From positions 1 through 7,015 of the forward strand of contig DALYJJ010000226.1 in NCBI GenBank assembly GCA_031969915.1: a DNA stretch of 7,015 bases, written 5' to 3'. The notes beneath the pieces were generated by a model, which did no database searches, was not told the origin of the DNA, and saw only the letters and a program-made list of their open reading frames with translations. The translations under genes were made by a program, and so were the position numbers. This document shows, piece after piece, positions 5,947 through 7,015 of this stretch. The stretch is from DALYJJ01 sp031969915 (GTDB lineage Bacteria; Acidobacteriota; Terriglobia; Bryobacterales; Bryobacteraceae). Position 1 is the first letter of the stretch; the number at the start of each line of letters is the position of its first letter.

Positions 5947-7015
5947 ATGACCCGCCGCGAAGCTCTTAAGTCCGCTACCGCCGCCGCCTGCGCCGCCGCG
6001 GCTCACCCCGTCGCCGCCCAGGGCTCCTCCGGGCCGCGGCTCTGGTACCGCCAACCCGCCGCCCGCTGGAATGAAGCGCTCCCGGTGGGCAACGGCCACC
6101 TCGGCGCGATGATCTTCGGCGGCGTCCACCGCGAACGGATACAGCTCAACGAACACAGCCTCTGGTCCGGCCGCACGGTGGACGACAACCCGCCGGAGAC
6201 GCTCGCCGCCCTGCCGCAAGTGCGGTCGCTGCTCTTCGAAGGCCGCTATGCCGAGGCGAACCGCCTCGCTCAGGAAAAGATGATGGCGCCGATGAACACG
6301 GAGAGCTTCGGCTCCTACCAGACGCTCGGCGACCTCACCCTCGAATTCGCGCACGCCGGCGCGCTCACCGATTACCGTCGCGAGCTCGACCTCGGGGACG
6401 CCGTGGCCCGCGTTTCCTATAGAGTGGGCGGCGCCGCCTGCACGCGCACCATCTTCGCCTCCTTTCCCGCCCGCGCGCTGGTGATCAGAATCGAAACCAC
6501 CGCCCCCGAAGGCCTCTCCTTCCGCGCCTCGCTCAGCCGTCCGAAGGATGCCACCGTCGCACAGGACGGCGCCACGGTGGCGATGACCGGCCAGCCCCAG
6601 CCGCACGGTGTCGAGTTCGCCGCCCACCTCGCCTGCCTCGCCGAAGGCGGCCGCGTCGCCCTGGAGAGCGACGGCTATCGCGTCGAAGGGGCGCGCGCCG
6701 CCACCCTGCTCCTCACGGCCGCCACCAGTCTCGATGAACCCGCGCCGGCCGCCCGGTCGTTGCGGGTGCTCGCCGCGGCTCGAACGCAGTCCTTTGCTCA
6801 ACTCTCCGCCGCCCACGCCGCTGACTACCGCCGTCTGTTCAAGGCGCTGTCGCTGGAGCTGGATACCGCCGCGCCGCAACGGCCCACCGATGAACGCCTC
6901 GCCGCCGTCAAGAAGGGCGGCGCCGATCCGCATCTCGCCCTCACGTACTTCCACTACGGCCGGTACCTGTTGATCGCGTCGTCGCGCGCCGGCTCGCTCC
7001 CCGCCAATCTTCAGG
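5947..7015 (+). CDS. GH95-type alpha-L-fucosidase, N-terminal part (runs off right edge)
   Basis: The frame is open for 356 codons to the right edge. Residues 1-25 look like a Tat signal: 'TRREALK' near the N-terminus (twin arginine at 3-4), an alanine-rich hydrophobic stretch, and a cut site after PVAA. Mature sequence from about residue 32 matches the N-terminal beta-sandwich domain of GH95 (Glyco_hyd_65N_2 type): 'LWYRQPAARWNEALPVGNG', 'LGAMIFGGVHRERIQLNEHS', 'LWSGRTVDDNPPETL', 'RSLLFEGRYAEANRLAQ', 'SYQTLGDLTLEF'. The linker and the start of the (alpha/alpha)6 catalytic domain follow: 'HLALTYFHYGRYLLIASSR' and 'GSLPANLQ' at the edge. GH95 enzymes release terminal alpha-1,2-linked fucose, and some act on L-galactose; full proteins are around 750-800 residues. 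Catalytic acid and base residues lie beyond the window, so activity cannot be checked. No Shine-Dalgarno with normal spacing precedes the ATG. Confidence 0.88.
   Translation, partial: MTRREALKSATAAACAAAAHPVAAQGSSGPRLWYRQPAARWNEALPVGNGHLGAMIFGGVHRERIQLNEHSLWSGRTVDDNPPETLAALPQVRSLLFEGRYAEANRLAQEKMMAPMNTESFGSYQTLGDLTLEFAHAGALTDYRRELDLGDAVARVSYRVGGAACTRTIFASFPARALVIRIETTAPEGLSFRASLSRPKDATVAQDGATVAMTGQPQPHGVEFAAHLACLAEGGRVALESDGYRVEGARAATLLLTAATSLDEPAPAARSLRVLAAARTQSFAQLSAAHAADYRRLFKALSLELDTAAPQRPTDERLAAVKKGGADPHLALTYFHYGRYLLIASSRAGSLPANLQ

Noticed and set aside
5881..6954. 357-codon minus-strand frame opposite the GH95 gene
   Set aside because: It is glycine/arginine/alanine-rich shadow sequence that ends inside the tRNA. 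The plus strand carries conserved GH95 sequence across the whole stretch.
1..7015. CRISPR arrays, insertion sequences, rRNA or riboswitches
   Set aside because: No regularly spaced direct repeats, transposase sequence, terminal inverted repeats, rRNA or recognisable aptamer was found; the only long repeats are the protein-coding TIG units.

Overview
This is a high-GC bacterial window, most likely from an Acidobacteriota genome of the Solibacter/Bryobacter type. The main pointer is the C-terminal domain of the largest protein, which looks like the 'Solibacter uncharacterized C-terminal domain' (TIGR03437), a domain strongly associated with that lineage. The taxonomic call is an inference from domain content and base composition.

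Layout. (1) Positions 1-256, minus strand: the first 85 codons of an AMP-dependent acyl-CoA synthetase/ligase that continues off the left edge. (2) Positions 407-462: a strikingly AT-rich divergent intergenic patch (15 G/C in the 60 bases 408-467) with a good sigma70-type promoter and four AATAAG-type half-sites. (3) Positions 488-1705, plus strand: a tightly packed three-gene operon. It encodes a DUF2975 four-helix membrane protein, a small Cro/C1-type (HTH_26, YozG-like) regulator starting one base after the first stop, and an unrecognised four-helix membrane protein that overlaps the regulator by ATGA. (4) Positions 1797-5717, minus strand: a 1306-residue secreted protein made of a signal peptide, eleven IPT/TIG-type repeats of about 86 residues, one He_PIG-type domain and the Solibacter-type C-terminal domain. 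A weak hairpin separates it from the convergent operon. (5) Positions 5843-5918, minus strand: tRNA-Thr(UGU) with encoded CCA. (6) Positions 5947 to the right edge, plus strand: the N-terminal 356 codons of a GH95-type alpha-L-fucosidase with a Tat-like signal peptide; its start lies only 28 bases from the tRNA 5' end.

How the parts relate. The DUF2975-HTH-membrane operon looks like a self-contained, probably autoregulated membrane cassette: the half-sites overlap the operon promoter's spacer and -10 box, and the only DNA-binding protein in sight is the operon's second gene. The TIG-repeat protein and the fucosidase are both exported and would fit a soil saprophyte that contacts and degrades polysaccharides, but nothing in the sequence links them to each other or to the cassette. 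The best candidate for a poorly described system is the three-gene cassette. The rest belongs to recognisable families.
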